From JAAUUE01 sp943370025 (GTDB lineage Bacteria; Cyanobacteriota; Cyanobacteriia; Cyanobacteriales; JAAUUE01): DNA of 64,000 nt. Location: assembly GCA_943370025.1 (NCBI GenBank), contig CALRPI020000007.1, positions 33,338-97,337 on the forward strand, in the 5' to 3' direction. This document shows positions 42,801 through 51,466 of this stretch, piece by piece. Both the position numbers and the translations under genes were made by a program. The notes beneath the pieces were generated by a model. The model saw only the letters and a list, made by a program, of their open reading frames with translations, ran no database searches and was not told where the DNA came from. Every line of letters begins with the position of its first letter. Positions within the stretch are counted from its first letter, which is position 1.

Positions 42801-45207
42801 CTTGAGCAGTGAGATTCTGGGCTGTAGCTCGATTAATTTGTAGTCTTTGACCATTCCAACTAATATTAGCGGTGAGGGGGCGATCGATCACCGCTACACC
42901 TTGAGGAAGATTAACTTCGCCAGAGGCAATAATCCCCGCCGGACTGAGATTATTAATATTCCCTCGAATATTCAAAGCTCCATCTAATTGCCCAATTAAA
43001 GTATTGGCAAAGCGATTTAACTCTAACCCTATCGGCAAAACTAATGCTCGGAAATTTCCGGCAATTAATTCAGCATTACTAATATTAATTCTTCCTCCCG
43101 CCACTGCTAAATTAGCAACGCCCCTAGCTGTGATTGCCTCTAGGTTAAAGTTATCCAAACTTCCCGCCAAATTAAACTCACCATTGAGACTACTGCCCTG
43201 GAGTTGAGGTGGCACAGCAGCAAGGCGATCGATCTGAATTTCCCGTGCTGTTACTGTGGTTTGCCAAGCACCATTGTTCACCAAAATATTCCCAGCTGTC
43301 ACCAATCCCCCAGCTAAGATAAGATTGCCAGAACCATTGGCATTAATAGTATTTAGTTGTAAATTATTCAGATCAGCAGTAGCATTTACTTCTCCATTTA
43401 GATTGCCGCCTTGCAGTTCCCGAGGAATAAAAGATAGATTAGCTAACTGGAGATTATCTGCCCTAATTTGAGTTTGTAAACTACCTTGATTTAGCTGGAT
43501 ATTACTGGCAGTAATTAACCCTCCAGCTACGGCAATTCTGAGTAATCCATTCCCAGTAATGCCATCTACTTGTAGATTGCTAGTACTGCCAGCTAGATTA
43601 AATTCACCATTGATACTTGGTTTGAGTTCCTGCAATAGATCACTATTTTCTAGAGCCAATTCTAGGTTATTCGCCTGAACTATAGCTTGCCAATTACCTT
43701 GGTTAGCACTGAGATTAGTAGTCAGGTTAATCCTATTATTAGATGCAACTTGAGCAGTGGCAACACCTTGGAAATTGGCGATATCTTTTAAGGAACCTGT
43801 GAGATTGGCATTGGCAGAAATCAGAGAATTTGTCAGGGGCAGATTAACTCCATAAATTCGCCCTATTTCAGCAGCATTTAGATTATTTGCGACCAAGTTA
43901 AGATTAAATCTTTGATTATCTGCGAAACCGAATATGCCATCTCCAGTGATTTTTCCTCCAGTGCTAGGTTCGATATTCAGGTTGCTGAGGGATAAATTAT
44001 TATTAACTAACCGAAAATCACTAGTTAGTCTCGCCAAGTTTAGGCGATCGACCTCCACTATCCCCACATTAACTACCTGTCCATTAACTATCGGTTGATC
44101 TAATTTTCCGGTTACAGTTAGGTTAGTTCGTACTTGCCCTTGGAGGTTGATTTTGGTAACAGGAATATTAAATGTACTTAAGGCTTGATTGATAGTAATT
44201 ACAGCAGTTGTTATTTGTAAATCAAAGCCAGAGTTGAGATCGACTTTGCCTTTGACTTGGGCAGGAATAACTCCCAGATTGGCTCTGAGATTATCGGACT
44301 TAATTGCTTGTCCTAAAAATCCTAGATTTCCATTAACGTTTTTGATGATTTGAGGCAAGTTATCATCTTTTAGGCTGACATTTTCTAAACTAGCAGTTCC
44401 ATTAATTTCGGCTGATTTATTTGCCCTCAGCTTAATTTCTAAATTACCATCAACTCGCCCATCTAAAAGCTGAAAAGGTAGGGGCAAAAGGTAACCTAAT
44501 TCCCTAGCTCCAATCTGATTGCCACTAACAACTAAATTAGTACTGCCCTGGTTGGGCAAACTTTCTCCATTGACCTGAAACTGTTTATTGTCAGTTAGTT
44601 GCCCTTGGAGATTAAAGGTGATTCTTTGATTATTATCAAGAAATTCCGCTTCTGCCCTAGATAGCTTTAGAGGAACCGCTGGAGAGAGTTTTTTCTTGAT
44701 ATCTCGCGCAACTAAAGTTACATCCGCCTCTTCGATTTTGAGATTAGTTACTTCAATTTTGATGGCAGGTTCTTCTTTGTTTTCTTTCAGGTTTAGATTG
44801 ACCCAGTTTAACTCTTCATCTTGTTCTAGATAAACCTCTGGTTTAATTACTCGTAAACTAATGCCTAATCTCCGACGAACCAGGAGTTCTAGGGGATTGA
44901 ACTTTGCCTCGATCGCCTCTACTTTCACTTGGTCTTGATCTTTGGCAGTAGCAGGAATTACGGTTTTGCCAAAACGCAAGCTAGAGAAGGAAATTCCCTC
45001 CACCTTGCCCAATTCTATGGGACGATCGATCGTCTGAGCTACAGCATCTTGCACTAAAGGAGATAGATAGCGATCGACAAAGATCCAGCCCCCCAGGGCA
45101 ACTCCCCCAGCAGCTACGGCTGAGGTGATAACAATCGGTTTCCACCAGCGCCGCCAGCGGGATCGAGGTGGGGTTGGATTTTGGGGTTCTTGATCTGGCG
45201 ATCGCAT
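39877..45207 (-). CDS. TamB-like translocation/assembly module protein (DUF490)
   Basis: This giant protein of 1776 residues has an N-terminal membrane anchor (VITSAVAAGGVALGGWIFV), a very long stretch of beta-rich, AsmA/TamB-like repeats (many GxLNLAGxLxN and ANLNLAG-like units) and the C-terminal DUF490 domain (VNGPFDNLIPEGRINLRRG, GTVQTVRVEAQVTGYASELS, QPEIIALLGGNLI) ending in a beta-signal-like VRIEYETRF-type tail. TamB proteins span the periplasm as a hydrophobic groove and are thought to carry phospholipids or help outer membrane protein assembly. The family's usual partner, an Omp85 protein, is not in the window. It diverges from the next gene with 36-100 bp between. Confidence 0.88.
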   Translation of the reverse strand: MRSPDQEPQNPTPPRSRWRRWWKPIVITSAVAAGGVALGGWIFVDRYLSPLVQDAVAQTIDRPIELGKVEGISFSSLRFGKTVIPATAKDQDQVKVEAIEAKFNPLELLVRRRLGISLRVIKPEVYLEQDEELNWVNLNLKENKEEPAIKIEVTNLKIEEADVTLVARDIKKKLSPAVPLKLSRAEAEFLDNNQRITFNLQGQLTDNKQFQVNGESLPNQGSTNLVVSGNQIGARELGYLLPLPFQLLDGRVDGNLEIKLRANKSAEINGTASLENVSLKDDNLPQIIKNVNGNLGFLGQAIKSDNLRANLGVIPAQVKGKVDLNSGFDLQITTAVITINQALSTFNIPVTKINLQGQVRTNLTVTGKLDQPIVNGQVVNVGIVEVDRLNLARLTSDFRLVNNNLSLSNLNIEPSTGGKITGDGIFGFADNQRFNLNLVANNLNAAEIGRIYGVNLPLTNSLISANANLTGSLKDIANFQGVATAQVASNNRINLTTNLSANQGNWQAIVQANNLELALENSDLLQELKPSINGEFNLAGSTSNLQVDGITGNGLLRIAVAGGLITASNIQLNQGSLQTQIRADNLQLANLSFIPRELQGGNLNGEVNATADLNNLQLNTINANGSGNLILAGGLVTAGNILVNNGAWQTTVTAREIQIDRLAAVPPQLQGSSLNGEFNLAGSLDNFNLEAITARGVANLAVAGGRINISNAELIAGNFRALVLPIGLELNRFANTLIGQLDGALNIRGNINNLSPAGIIASGEVNLPQGVAVIDRPLTANISWNGQRLQINRATAQNLTAQGFADLDFNDQNIITRWDFNINAGDLNLQNLPIALPVPVTLAGRGDFQGRVTGNLVNPQVIGNLQVRNLISTGIAFAPVLSGTVDADQSGANLFLTGEQDRIEIALSPRFLPNSFFVQRGDILATGRVDQNNLLAVNLRNFPLQTIRPLIASTPLAGRTIAGNLSGDFNVDLNDFSVVGTALVNNPQINTLQGETFTANFTYEQGNFYLSRGSFRRGEAEYAIVARVNQLFNIPQIQAEAKITNGDIQDVLTALQIFEISDLTRGLTLPTYGNAADLGRLSAGRPEPTLSGQLRRLAELQELLAQQRETSRNQNFNLPQLSTARGRFNGSIQANGSLNGGINAEFSLSGGDWRWGSYQLEQFQAEGNFRNNILTLLPLSLSSGDRVVRYQGTIGGAEQSGQLIIEKVPVAVLSQLLQLPSFFGVTGEISSITTISGSIDNPTIRGDINVRQATLNQVAVNQVETSFSYLNSRLRFGTNVSITGQQETPLTISGNIPYRLPFATTIPSDNNLRLNLQVQNQELAILDLLTQGQVVWGGGKGTVQVLITGVFDQQLGRPTNLIADGSAVFENATLKVQVLPIPLTGINGRVAFDLDRIRVESLRGELGGGEVTIAGNLPISEARTQTEPLAVKLDNIVLNLPDLYSGGVQGNILVTGTALAPRLGGNVEVFDGQVLLAVPQQTVAATPPTEGTGNNSNPALRTELSNLRLTLGRNMQLNLPPVLNFTAEGNLVVNGPFDNLIPEGRINLRRGRVNLFTSEFRLVGGYTHSAQFFRDRGLDPFLNIRLATSVEESTGRRLPTNENLSEIREQPLSAFGTVQTVRVEAQVTGYASELSDRLELTSSPRRTQPEIIALLGGNLIDSFSQGNATVGLANLASSALLSNFQNQISDALGLATFRLFPTTLNERSQANSTLGLGAEVGIDITPSLSVSALRVLTANQPFQYSLRYRVNESILLRGSTNLSGDNRFLIEYETRF

Positions 45208-45306
45208 CCTGCTCCTTGTGTTTAAGGGATATGTTTAAGGGATATGATAAAATTTCCCCATGAATTTTCACATATTGTAGCACCAAGGTTTTCTTTATCT
45301 CGCCTC

Positions 45307-46824
45307 ATGTCTATCCCTCCAACGCCCCAAGAGTTAGCTAATAATTATCTCCAAGCAGCTAGAAATTATCAAGAACATCAGCAAATATATAGTGCGATCG
45401 TTAGTTATGAGAAATCTCTGCAACTAGACCCAGATCAGGCAGACTCTTGGCATGAATTGGGGTTGCTGTATTGTAGAAGCGATCGCTATCAAGAAGGAAT
45501 AATTTGCTATTTGGAAGCATTATTTATTGACATAGACGATGCCTTTTTCAGTAGTTTAACTGCGGCATTATTGAAAATAGATAGAATCTCTGAAGCAGAG
45601 GAAGCTAGTGCAAATATTATCTCTAATAATTTCTTGGCAGATTTTTATCCCATACCTCTAGAAAAACAATTAAATTTCATTGAATGCCAAGCCCAAGTGC
45701 CGGGGAATTATCAGAAAGTTTTTCCGGCAGACATTTTATATTTAACCCCTCCCATAAACTTAGATATAGATGAATTAAATCATGAATTAGATCATAAATT
45801 AAATCAAGTAGATCAAGAATTGAATTGCCCTCATCCCACCTTTCTGAAAACAGAGGTGAAATTCCCGGCAGCCACGGTGACTAGCCTCAGCAATGGCAGG
45901 GTGAATGTTCGGGATTGGGCTAGTGTGATTACTACCTCGGAGGATGATTTCTTGCCAGAGGTTTCTACCGGCTTATCTAGTTGGTTATTTTTACTAAAAG
46001 ACAAGCTAGAACTACAAATAGTTCCGGGACGAGTAGTTGTTTTGGCTCGATGGGCTGGATTGAAATATTTTCATTGGTTAGGCGAAGTATTTTCGTCCTG
46101 TCATTTATTGTCCCTAGCGGGGATAGATTTAGATCGAATTGATTATTTTTTAGTCAATGCACCTTTTCCGAAATATCAATTGGCAATGCTGCAAATTCTG
46201 GGAATTAGTCCAGATAAAATTCTTGATAGCAATACCTATCCCTATATTCAAGCTGAAGAATTAATTATTCCCTCCTACGGAAATGTAGATGGCTGGTTTC
46301 CTAAATTAGCGGTTGATTTTCTCCGGAATTTATTTTTATCTCAGGAAATAATAAAAATATCGTCGTTTGGATCAATGCATTCAAAAAAGCTGCCCAAGAA
46401 GGTTTATCTAAGCCGTGATCAGGTGAGCTATAGAAAGGTGATTAATGAATTGGAAGTTAGGGATTTTTTGGCAACTCTAGGTTTTGTAACTATTATTCCT
46501 GAATCTTTATCTATTACAGAACAAGTTAATTTGTTCTCACAGGTAGAGGTAATTATTTCTCCCCACGGAGCGGGTTTAACTAATGCCATGTTTTGCCCTG
46601 CGGGGACTAAGATTATTGAATTGTTTAACCCTGATTATGTCTATGGTTGCTTCTGGGCGATCGCTAGTCAAGTAGGATTAGATTATTATTACCTAATTAG
46701 TCAAACGGCATCACCAGATATTAGCGATCGTCCAGATTTAGCCCAGACATTAATCCATCCCTGCTATCGAGATATTTATGTGGAAATTCCCCGGCTGCAA
46801 AAACTTCTAGCCCAATTCCTATGA
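45307..46824 (+). CDS. TPR-containing GT61 family glycosyltransferase
   Basis: The first ~110 residues form tetratricopeptide repeats (YSAIVSYEKSLQLDPDQADS, WHELGLLYCRSDRYQEGIIC). The C-terminal ~300 residues match GT61/DUF563 glycosyltransferases: KKVYLSRDQVSYRKVINE and VIISPHGAGLTNAMFCPAGT are the hallmark blocks, with TKIIELFNPDY. Such enzymes add xylose, glucose or other sugars to glycans or proteins; cyanobacterial TPR-GT61 genes are common in exopolysaccharide or protein-glycosylation regions. The ATG at 45307 is preferred because the 21 residues before it (from 45244) are unlike the family. Its stop overlaps the next start by 4 bp (ATGA). Confidence 0.85.
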   Translation: MSIPPTPQELANNYLQAARNYQEHQQIYSAIVSYEKSLQLDPDQADSWHELGLLYCRSDRYQEGIICYLEALFIDIDDAFFSSLTAALLKIDRISEAEEASANIISNNFLADFYPIPLEKQLNFIECQAQVPGNYQKVFPADILYLTPPINLDIDELNHELDHKLNQVDQELNCPHPTFLKTEVKFPAATVTSLSNGRVNVRDWASVITTSEDDFLPEVSTGLSSWLFLLKDKLELQIVPGRVVVLARWAGLKYFHWLGEVFSSCHLLSLAGIDLDRIDYFLVNAPFPKYQLAMLQILGISPDKILDSNTYPYIQAEELIIPSYGNVDGWFPKLAVDFLRNLFLSQEIIKISSFGSMHSKKLPKKVYLSRDQVSYRKVINELEVRDFLATLGFVTIIPESLSITEQVNLFSQVEVIISPHGAGLTNAMFCPAGTKIIELFNPDYVYGCFWAIASQVGLDYYYLISQTASPDISDRPDLAQTLIHPCYRDIYVEIPRLQKLLAQFL

Positions 46825-48788
46825 CTAAACCCTCCTCTGCAAAATTCCCGCTCCAGATCACTCTGGTGTTACCCTTCATAGTCCAAATTGCGGCGACTGT
46901 AGGCTTAGTCAGCTATCTTTCTTTCCGGAGTAGTCAAGCAGCAGTGAACAACCTCACTACTCAACTCCGGACTGAAATCGCCGCCCGCATTGACGCTGAA
47001 CTCCGTAAATATCTCAGCAGTCCCTATGCTTTTAATCGACTGAATGTAACAGCCTTTGCCAAAGGTGATTTTGATCTAGCCACCGCCAGCAACGCTGGTC
47101 AATTCCTCACCCAAGTAGAACTATCGCCCTTCATTTATTCATCCTACTGTGGTGATGCTCAAGGACAGTTTCTGGGAGCTAATCGGCTTTTTTATCAAAA
47201 CTCCTCAACCATTGCCATGGCTGCTAGTAATGACACTACAAACCGAAATTTTTATTTCTATGAGATGGATCAGCAGGGAAATCGCCAGCAGGTTTTGCAA
47301 AAACTCCGTCCCTACGACCCCCGGAGGCGACCTTGGTATATTGCTGCCGTTCAAGCTGATGAGCCAACTTGGAGTGAAGTTTATTTAGATTTTGCCAGCG
47401 GACTACCTACCATTACTGCTAGTGAACCTGTTTATGATGCACAACGTAAGATTATTGGTGTCTGTGCCGCCGATGTGGTGCTTTTAGAAGATTTGCGGAA
47501 GTTTTTGGCTAGTTTGTCGATCGGGAAGACTGGACGAGCTTTTTTGATCGATCGCTCTGGTTTCATTTTATCTAGCTCTGGCAAGGAGCCTTTGATGATT
47601 GGCAAGGGGGAAGAGGCAAAATTAGTGTTGGCAACCGCCAGTCAAGAACCCCTAGTCCGGGAAACTGCCCAATATTTACAACGGCAGTTTATGAGTTTTA
47701 GAAAAATTCAGCAACCACAGCAGTTGGAATATGACCTCAAGGGTGAGCGGCAGCTGGTGCAGGTTTTGCCCTTGAATGATGGCAAAGGGATCGATTGGTT
47801 GATTATTGTGGTGGTGCCAGAGGCAGATTTTATGGAACAAATCGATGCTAACACCCGCAACACAATTTGGCTGACCATCGCCGCTTTGATTATTGCCATT
47901 TTACTCGGCATCCGCACTAGCCACTGGATTACGCGCCCCTTGCTGGGTTTATCTGAGGCAGCCAAAGCGATCGCCAAAGGGAACCTGAATCAACAGGTAG
48001 GCACAAGCTCGATCGTCGAGGTGGCGACCCTTAGCCAAGCCTTTGATGACATGACGATCCAACTCAGGGACTCCCTCGAAGAACTCTCTCTTGCTAATTT
48101 GGAACTGGAATCTAGGGTGGAGGAGCGGACGGGGGAACTGCGCCAAGAGAAGGAAAGATCGGAAGAGTTGCTATTAAACGTGTTGCCAGCTTCTGTCGCC
48201 GATCGCCTGAAACAAACTAATGAATCACCGGCAGAAAGTTTTGATGCAGTGACTATTTTGTTTGCGGATATTGTGGGTTTCACTAGCCTCGCTGCCCGTT
48301 TGGAACCACTCCAATTAGTGGCTGGTTTGAATCAAATCTTTTCGGCTTTTGATAAACTCACAGAAAAGTATGACCTAGAAAAAATTAAAACCATCGGTGA
48401 TGCCTATATGGTGGTGGGGGGACTGCCGATCACCCGCCCAGATCACGCTGAGGCGATCGCGAATATGGCTCTGGATATGCAAGTTTATATTCAAGAGATG
48501 GGGGCAGTTTTTGGGGAGGAACTGCAAATTCGGATTGGCATTAATACAGGTCCGGTGATTGCTGGGGTGATTGGAATTAAGAAATTTATCTACGATCTCT
48601 GGGGTGATGCAGTGAATGTGGCTTCCCGGATGGAATCCCAAGGCAAGCCCGGCTCGATTCAAGTCACAGAAGCAACTTATCTCCAACTCAAGGATAAATA
48701 TCTTCTAGAGCCGAGGGGAGCGATCGTCGTCAAGGGACGGGGAGAGTTGCTTACCTACTGGTTGCTGGGACGACGATCGCCATCCTAA
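46821..48788 (+). CDS. Membrane adenylate cyclase with dCache sensor and HAMP
   Basis: This class III nucleotide cyclase makes cAMP in response to an extracytoplasmic signal. In order: TM1 (LVLPFIVQIAATVGLVSYL), a dCache sensor (RPYDPRRRPWYIAAVQ, GVCAADVVLLEDLRKFL), TM2 (TIWLTIAALIIAILLGI), HAMP (ITRPLLGLSEAAKAIAKGNL), a coiled-coil linker, and the catalytic domain. Catalytic residues are seen: metal Asp in VTILFADIVGFTSL, adenine-specifying Lys in EKIKTIGDAYMV and Asp in YDLWGDAVNVASRME, which favours ATP over GTP. At 655 residues it is a full-length sensor cyclase. Translation is coupled to the GT61 gene by the ATGA overlap. Confidence 0.9.
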   Translation: MTKPSSAKFPLQITLVLPFIVQIAATVGLVSYLSFRSSQAAVNNLTTQLRTEIAARIDAELRKYLSSPYAFNRLNVTAFAKGDFDLATASNAGQFLTQVELSPFIYSSYCGDAQGQFLGANRLFYQNSSTIAMAASNDTTNRNFYFYEMDQQGNRQQVLQKLRPYDPRRRPWYIAAVQADEPTWSEVYLDFASGLPTITASEPVYDAQRKIIGVCAADVVLLEDLRKFLASLSIGKTGRAFLIDRSGFILSSSGKEPLMIGKGEEAKLVLATASQEPLVRETAQYLQRQFMSFRKIQQPQQLEYDLKGERQLVQVLPLNDGKGIDWLIIVVVPEADFMEQIDANTRNTIWLTIAALIIAILLGIRTSHWITRPLLGLSEAAKAIAKGNLNQQVGTSSIVEVATLSQAFDDMTIQLRDSLEELSLANLELESRVEERTGELRQEKERSEELLLNVLPASVADRLKQTNESPAESFDAVTILFADIVGFTSLAARLEPLQLVAGLNQIFSAFDKLTEKYDLEKIKTIGDAYMVVGGLPITRPDHAEAIANMALDMQVYIQEMGAVFGEELQIRIGINTGPVIAGVIGIKKFIYDLWGDAVNVASRMESQGKPGSIQVTEATYLQLKDKYLLEPRGAIVVKGRGELLTYWLLGRRSPS

Positions 48789-48793
48789 ATAAA

Positions 48794-49669
48794 TTAAGGA
48801 TTGCACCATTGACAATAGCCGGGATCCGCGACTTTTTTGCCATCAGGATACATTTGCGATCGGGTGAAACTGCACTTACTACAGGTATAAGTCACACTCA
48901 AAGTTAAATTAGTTAGGGCATGACACCAACCACAGGGCAATCCGGGCTGCCTAGCTGTGATGCTAAATCCGGGCGTGCCACAGGCAGGGCAGAGAGATTT
49001 TGCTTGGGCAGCTAGGTCTTTTGTAGCTTGGGCAATGATCTGCATTCGCATCGGGTTATACATAGCCCGCATATCGGTTTCTAGATGAATAGAAGGCGAT
49101 TGTGGCGACCACAGATTCGATCGCTCCAACATTTCCTCTACAACCCTAGTCAATTCCTTGGGGTCAGTAATTCCTTTAATCATCTCCCCCGGCTCTTGAG
49201 GTTCTGAGTTCATCATCACCACCAAACCGTGGTCAGGAAAACCAACCTTCTGGGCAAACTGGAATGCCTCGGCAACACTGTGGATAGTTTGGCTCTGGAA
49301 ATTTGTCTGAGTAGATAGGGCAGACCCGACTAGTTCTAGATCGTGGGTGCGATCGATTAATACTACCAATTCTCGATCGCAAGGCAGCATCGGCAGATCA
49401 GGATGGGGACTAAACGCCCCTTCACTAGCGATCGCGATATCAGCCCCGGTTATTCCTAGGGCTGCCAGAGCCTTAAGGCGAGCCGTGGCTAACTGGCTAT
49501 CGGGACGAGGGCGATCGCGGGTGAAAGTACCAAACCGATCAGTATCAAACTCCTTGGGGATAACCACCTCCAGCCCCAATTCCTGCTGCAAAATGGGCGC
49601 AATTACTTGCTCCTTCTGGTGCATGGTCGCCAGTACAGCTATTCGTCCTGTAAATATAGAAACTGCCAT
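48794..49669 (-). CDS. DUF6671-like protein with C-terminal zinc ribbons
   Basis: This 291-residue soluble protein has an N-terminal part with AVLATMHQKEQVIAPIL and IAIASEGAFSPHPDLPM, a pattern resembling nucleotide-binding inosine/xanthosine-phosphatase-like families, and a C-terminal run of cysteine pairs: CPACGTPGF, GLPCGWCHAL, YTCSKCSFTR and GYCQWCNP, likely two zinc ribbons. The DUF6671 assignment is from memory of that family and the role is unknown. It follows cobA by 4 bp on the minus strand, so the two genes are co-transcribed; a link to tetrapyrrole metabolism cannot be shown. Confidence 0.72.
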   Translation of the reverse strand: MAVSIFTGRIAVLATMHQKEQVIAPILQQELGLEVVIPKEFDTDRFGTFTRDRPRPDSQLATARLKALAALGITGADIAIASEGAFSPHPDLPMLPCDRELVVLIDRTHDLELVGSALSTQTNFQSQTIHSVAEAFQFAQKVGFPDHGLVVMMNSEPQEPGEMIKGITDPKELTRVVEEMLERSNLWSPQSPSIHLETDMRAMYNPMRMQIIAQATKDLAAQAKSLCPACGTPGFSITARQPGLPCGWCHALTNLTLSVTYTCSKCSFTRSQMYPDGKKVADPGYCQWCNP

Positions 49670-49673
49670 CGAA

Positions 49674-50408
49674 TTATTGCAAATGCTCCGCCGGAAAATT
49701 TACTACCTTGCCCACAATGGCGATCGCGGGAGCCGCAAATTCCTGTTGCGCCACATCTATCGCCACCTGCCCCAAGGTACTAAACAATTCTTCTTGTTGG
49801 CTGGTGGTTCCCCAACGCACCAAGGCAATAGGGGTTTCCATCGCTAGCCCGCCCTGAATTAGTCGGTTAACGATCGTGGGTAAATTGTGCATTCCCATAT
49901 AAATGACAATAGTTTCTGCCCCTTGAGCGATCGCCCGCCAATTCACCTCTGGACGGTACTTGCCCGCTGCCTCATGACCAGTCACAAAAGCTACCGTCGA
50001 ACTATAATCTCGATGAGTAAGGGGAATCCCCGCGTAGGCAGGAGCTGCAATCCCCGAAGTTACCCCCGGAACCACTTCCACCTCTATCCCCGCTTGATGC
50101 AAATCTGCCATCTCTTCACCCCCCCGCCCAAATACAAAGGGATCCCCCGCTTTTAAGCGGACGACGATCGCCGCTGTAGCAGCCTTCTCAATCAAGATTT
50201 GCGTAGTCTCTGACTGCAATTTCGAGTGATAGCCCCGGCGCTTACCCACATCAATGCGTTCAGCTTGGGGATTAATCATAGCTAAAATTTCTGGACTAAT
50301 CAGAGAGTCGTAGACCACCACCTCTGCAAACTCCAATAAACTCTTACCCTTCAGCGTCATTAATCCCGGATCTCCCGGTCCAGCACCCACTAAATATACC
50401 TTACCCAA
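49674..50408 (-). CDS. cobA: Uroporphyrinogen-III C-methyltransferase
   Basis: The enzyme adds two methyl groups from S-adenosylmethionine to uroporphyrinogen III, giving precorrin-2 for cobalamin and siroheme. The family blocks are VYLVGAGPGDPGLMTLKG, VVYDSLIS, GKRRGYHS, VVRLKAGDPFVFGRGGEE with the SAM pocket, and VVPGVTSGIAAPAYAGIPLT. The start is set at TTG 50408: an AGGAGG ribosome binding site lies at 50416-50421 with a 7-nt gap, and the protein then begins GKVYLVGAG exactly where the family begins. The frame stays open upstream to 50489, adding 27 unlikely residues. At 244 residues it is a normal stand-alone CobA/SUMT. Confidence 0.94.
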   Translation of the reverse strand: MGKVYLVGAGPGDPGLMTLKGKSLLEFAEVVVYDSLISPEILAMINPQAERIDVGKRRGYHSKLQSETTQILIEKAATAAIVVRLKAGDPFVFGRGGEEMADLHQAGIEVEVVPGVTSGIAAPAYAGIPLTHRDYSSTVAFVTGHEAAGKYRPEVNWRAIAQGAETIVIYMGMHNLPTIVNRLIQGGLAMETPIALVRWGTTSQQEELFSTLGQVAIDVAQQEFAAPAIAIVGKVVNFPAEHLQ

Positions 50409-50788
50409 AAATTTTCCTCCTAAAAATTTTGATCTGGTAGTATTTCCCGAAAAAGTAAAGAAAAATAACAGAATCCTCAAATTATACAAACATTTATGGT
50501 AGTCCTAAAATCTGTTTGCCAAAGTAAGAGAAACAGCCACAAGACGAAATTTATTTCCCGTGATACAATTTATGAAGTAACACAAAGTTTATGGAAAAGT
50601 GCATTCGATGGTCTGGGGCAAAACCTAGAACTTAAGGAGTTGTCTTTACCAAAGAGCTTTGCTGGGACTGCGGTGAAGTCCCAGAGACATCAAATTTGAG
50701 TCTTAGACATCTTAATTATCTTTTTAGACATAATTAGACATAATTGAAGGATGTCAAAAAATAGTGTTCCTCTTAATGGAGTATATAG
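50409..50788. other. Region between cobA and the small protein gene
   Basis: No gene is strongly supported. A 67-codon frame (50496-50699) has no ribosome binding site and no recognisable family. A hairpin ctgggactgcggtgaagtcc with closing cag lies at about 50662-50684. Confidence 0.4.
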
Positions 50789-50923
50789 ATGGAATATATA
50801 GATAAAATTCTTGAGAAAATACGGGAACTGGCAAAAAAGATGATTGAATCCCTCCTTGGTCCTGCTCCTGAAGCGGAACCGGAGCTAATTCCGATTCCAG
50901 TTCATGAACCTCGTCGCCGCTAG
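50789..50923 (+). CDS. Small amphipathic-helix protein, 44 residues
   Basis: ATG at 50789 has a GGAG ribosome binding site 7 nt upstream (50778-50781). The product starts MEYIDKILEKIRELAKKMIE and continues SLLGPAPEAEPELIPIPVHE to a PRRR end. The first 22 residues alternate hydrophobic and charged residues as an amphipathic helix, followed by an acidic Pro/Glu stretch and a basic end. The good ribosome binding site and ordered amino-acid pattern make it credible despite its size. I have the impression of similar small cyanobacterial proteins but cannot name the family. It precedes aroQ on the same strand by 78 bp. Confidence 0.7.
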   Translation: MEYIDKILEKIRELAKKMIESLLGPAPEAEPELIPIPVHEPRRR

Positions 50924-51001
50924 ATAGTCCCAGATCACCTCTGGATTTAAGTATCTTTTGGCGGCAGTATTTTCAAATAATATCTTTAATAATCAAGAAC
51001 C

Positions 51002-51466
51002 TTGACTAATGATGACAGCGGTACGATTAGTATCTTAGTTTTGCATGGGCCAAATCTAAATCTTTTGGGACGACGGGAGCCTAGTACTTATGGCTCTTCC
51101 ACCCTCGCGGATATTGACCAGTTGCTGACTACTAAGGCGCAGCAACTAGGGGTTGGGGTGGTAATACAGCAGTCAAACCATGAGGGGGAGCTAGTGACAG
51201 CAATTCATCATGCTCTGGATCGGCGGCAGGGAATTTTAATCAATGCCGGAGCTTATACCCACACTAGTATTGCCATTAGAGATGCGCTAGCTGCGGTGGC
51301 GATTCCTACAGTAGAAGTCCACCTGAGTAATATTTATCGGCGGGAAGAGTTTCGCCATCATTCCTACATTGCCCCGATCGCCATTGGCCAGATTAGTGGC
51401 TTTGGAGTCCAGAGCTACTTATTAGGTCTAGAAGCATTAGTATGTCATCTCCGGCAACAGCCATGA
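51002..51466 (+). CDS. aroQ: 3-dehydroquinate dehydratase, type II
   Basis: AroQ removes water from 3-dehydroquinate in the shikimate pathway to chorismate and aromatic amino acids. The 154-residue protein has ILVLHGPNLNLLGRREPSTY with the active-site Asn and Tyr loop, VIQQSNHEGELV, INAGAYTHTSIAIRDAL and VEVHLSNIYRREEFRHHS, all type II hallmarks. The frame starts at TTG 51002, because no in-frame ATG precedes the conserved region and the frame is closed upstream. Its stop overlaps the ATG of the next gene (ATGA at 51463-51466), so the two are translationally coupled. Confidence 0.95.
   Translation: MTNDDSGTISILVLHGPNLNLLGRREPSTYGSSTLADIDQLLTTKAQQLGVGVVIQQSNHEGELVTAIHHALDRRQGILINAGAYTHTSIAIRDALAAVAIPTVEVHLSNIYRREEFRHHSYIAPIAIGQISGFGVQSYLLGLEALVCHLRQQP

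Noticed and set aside
50496..50699. 67-codon open frame upstream of the 44-residue gene
   Set aside because: No ribosome binding site and no family pattern; a hairpin crosses its 3' end. The frame is probably chance.
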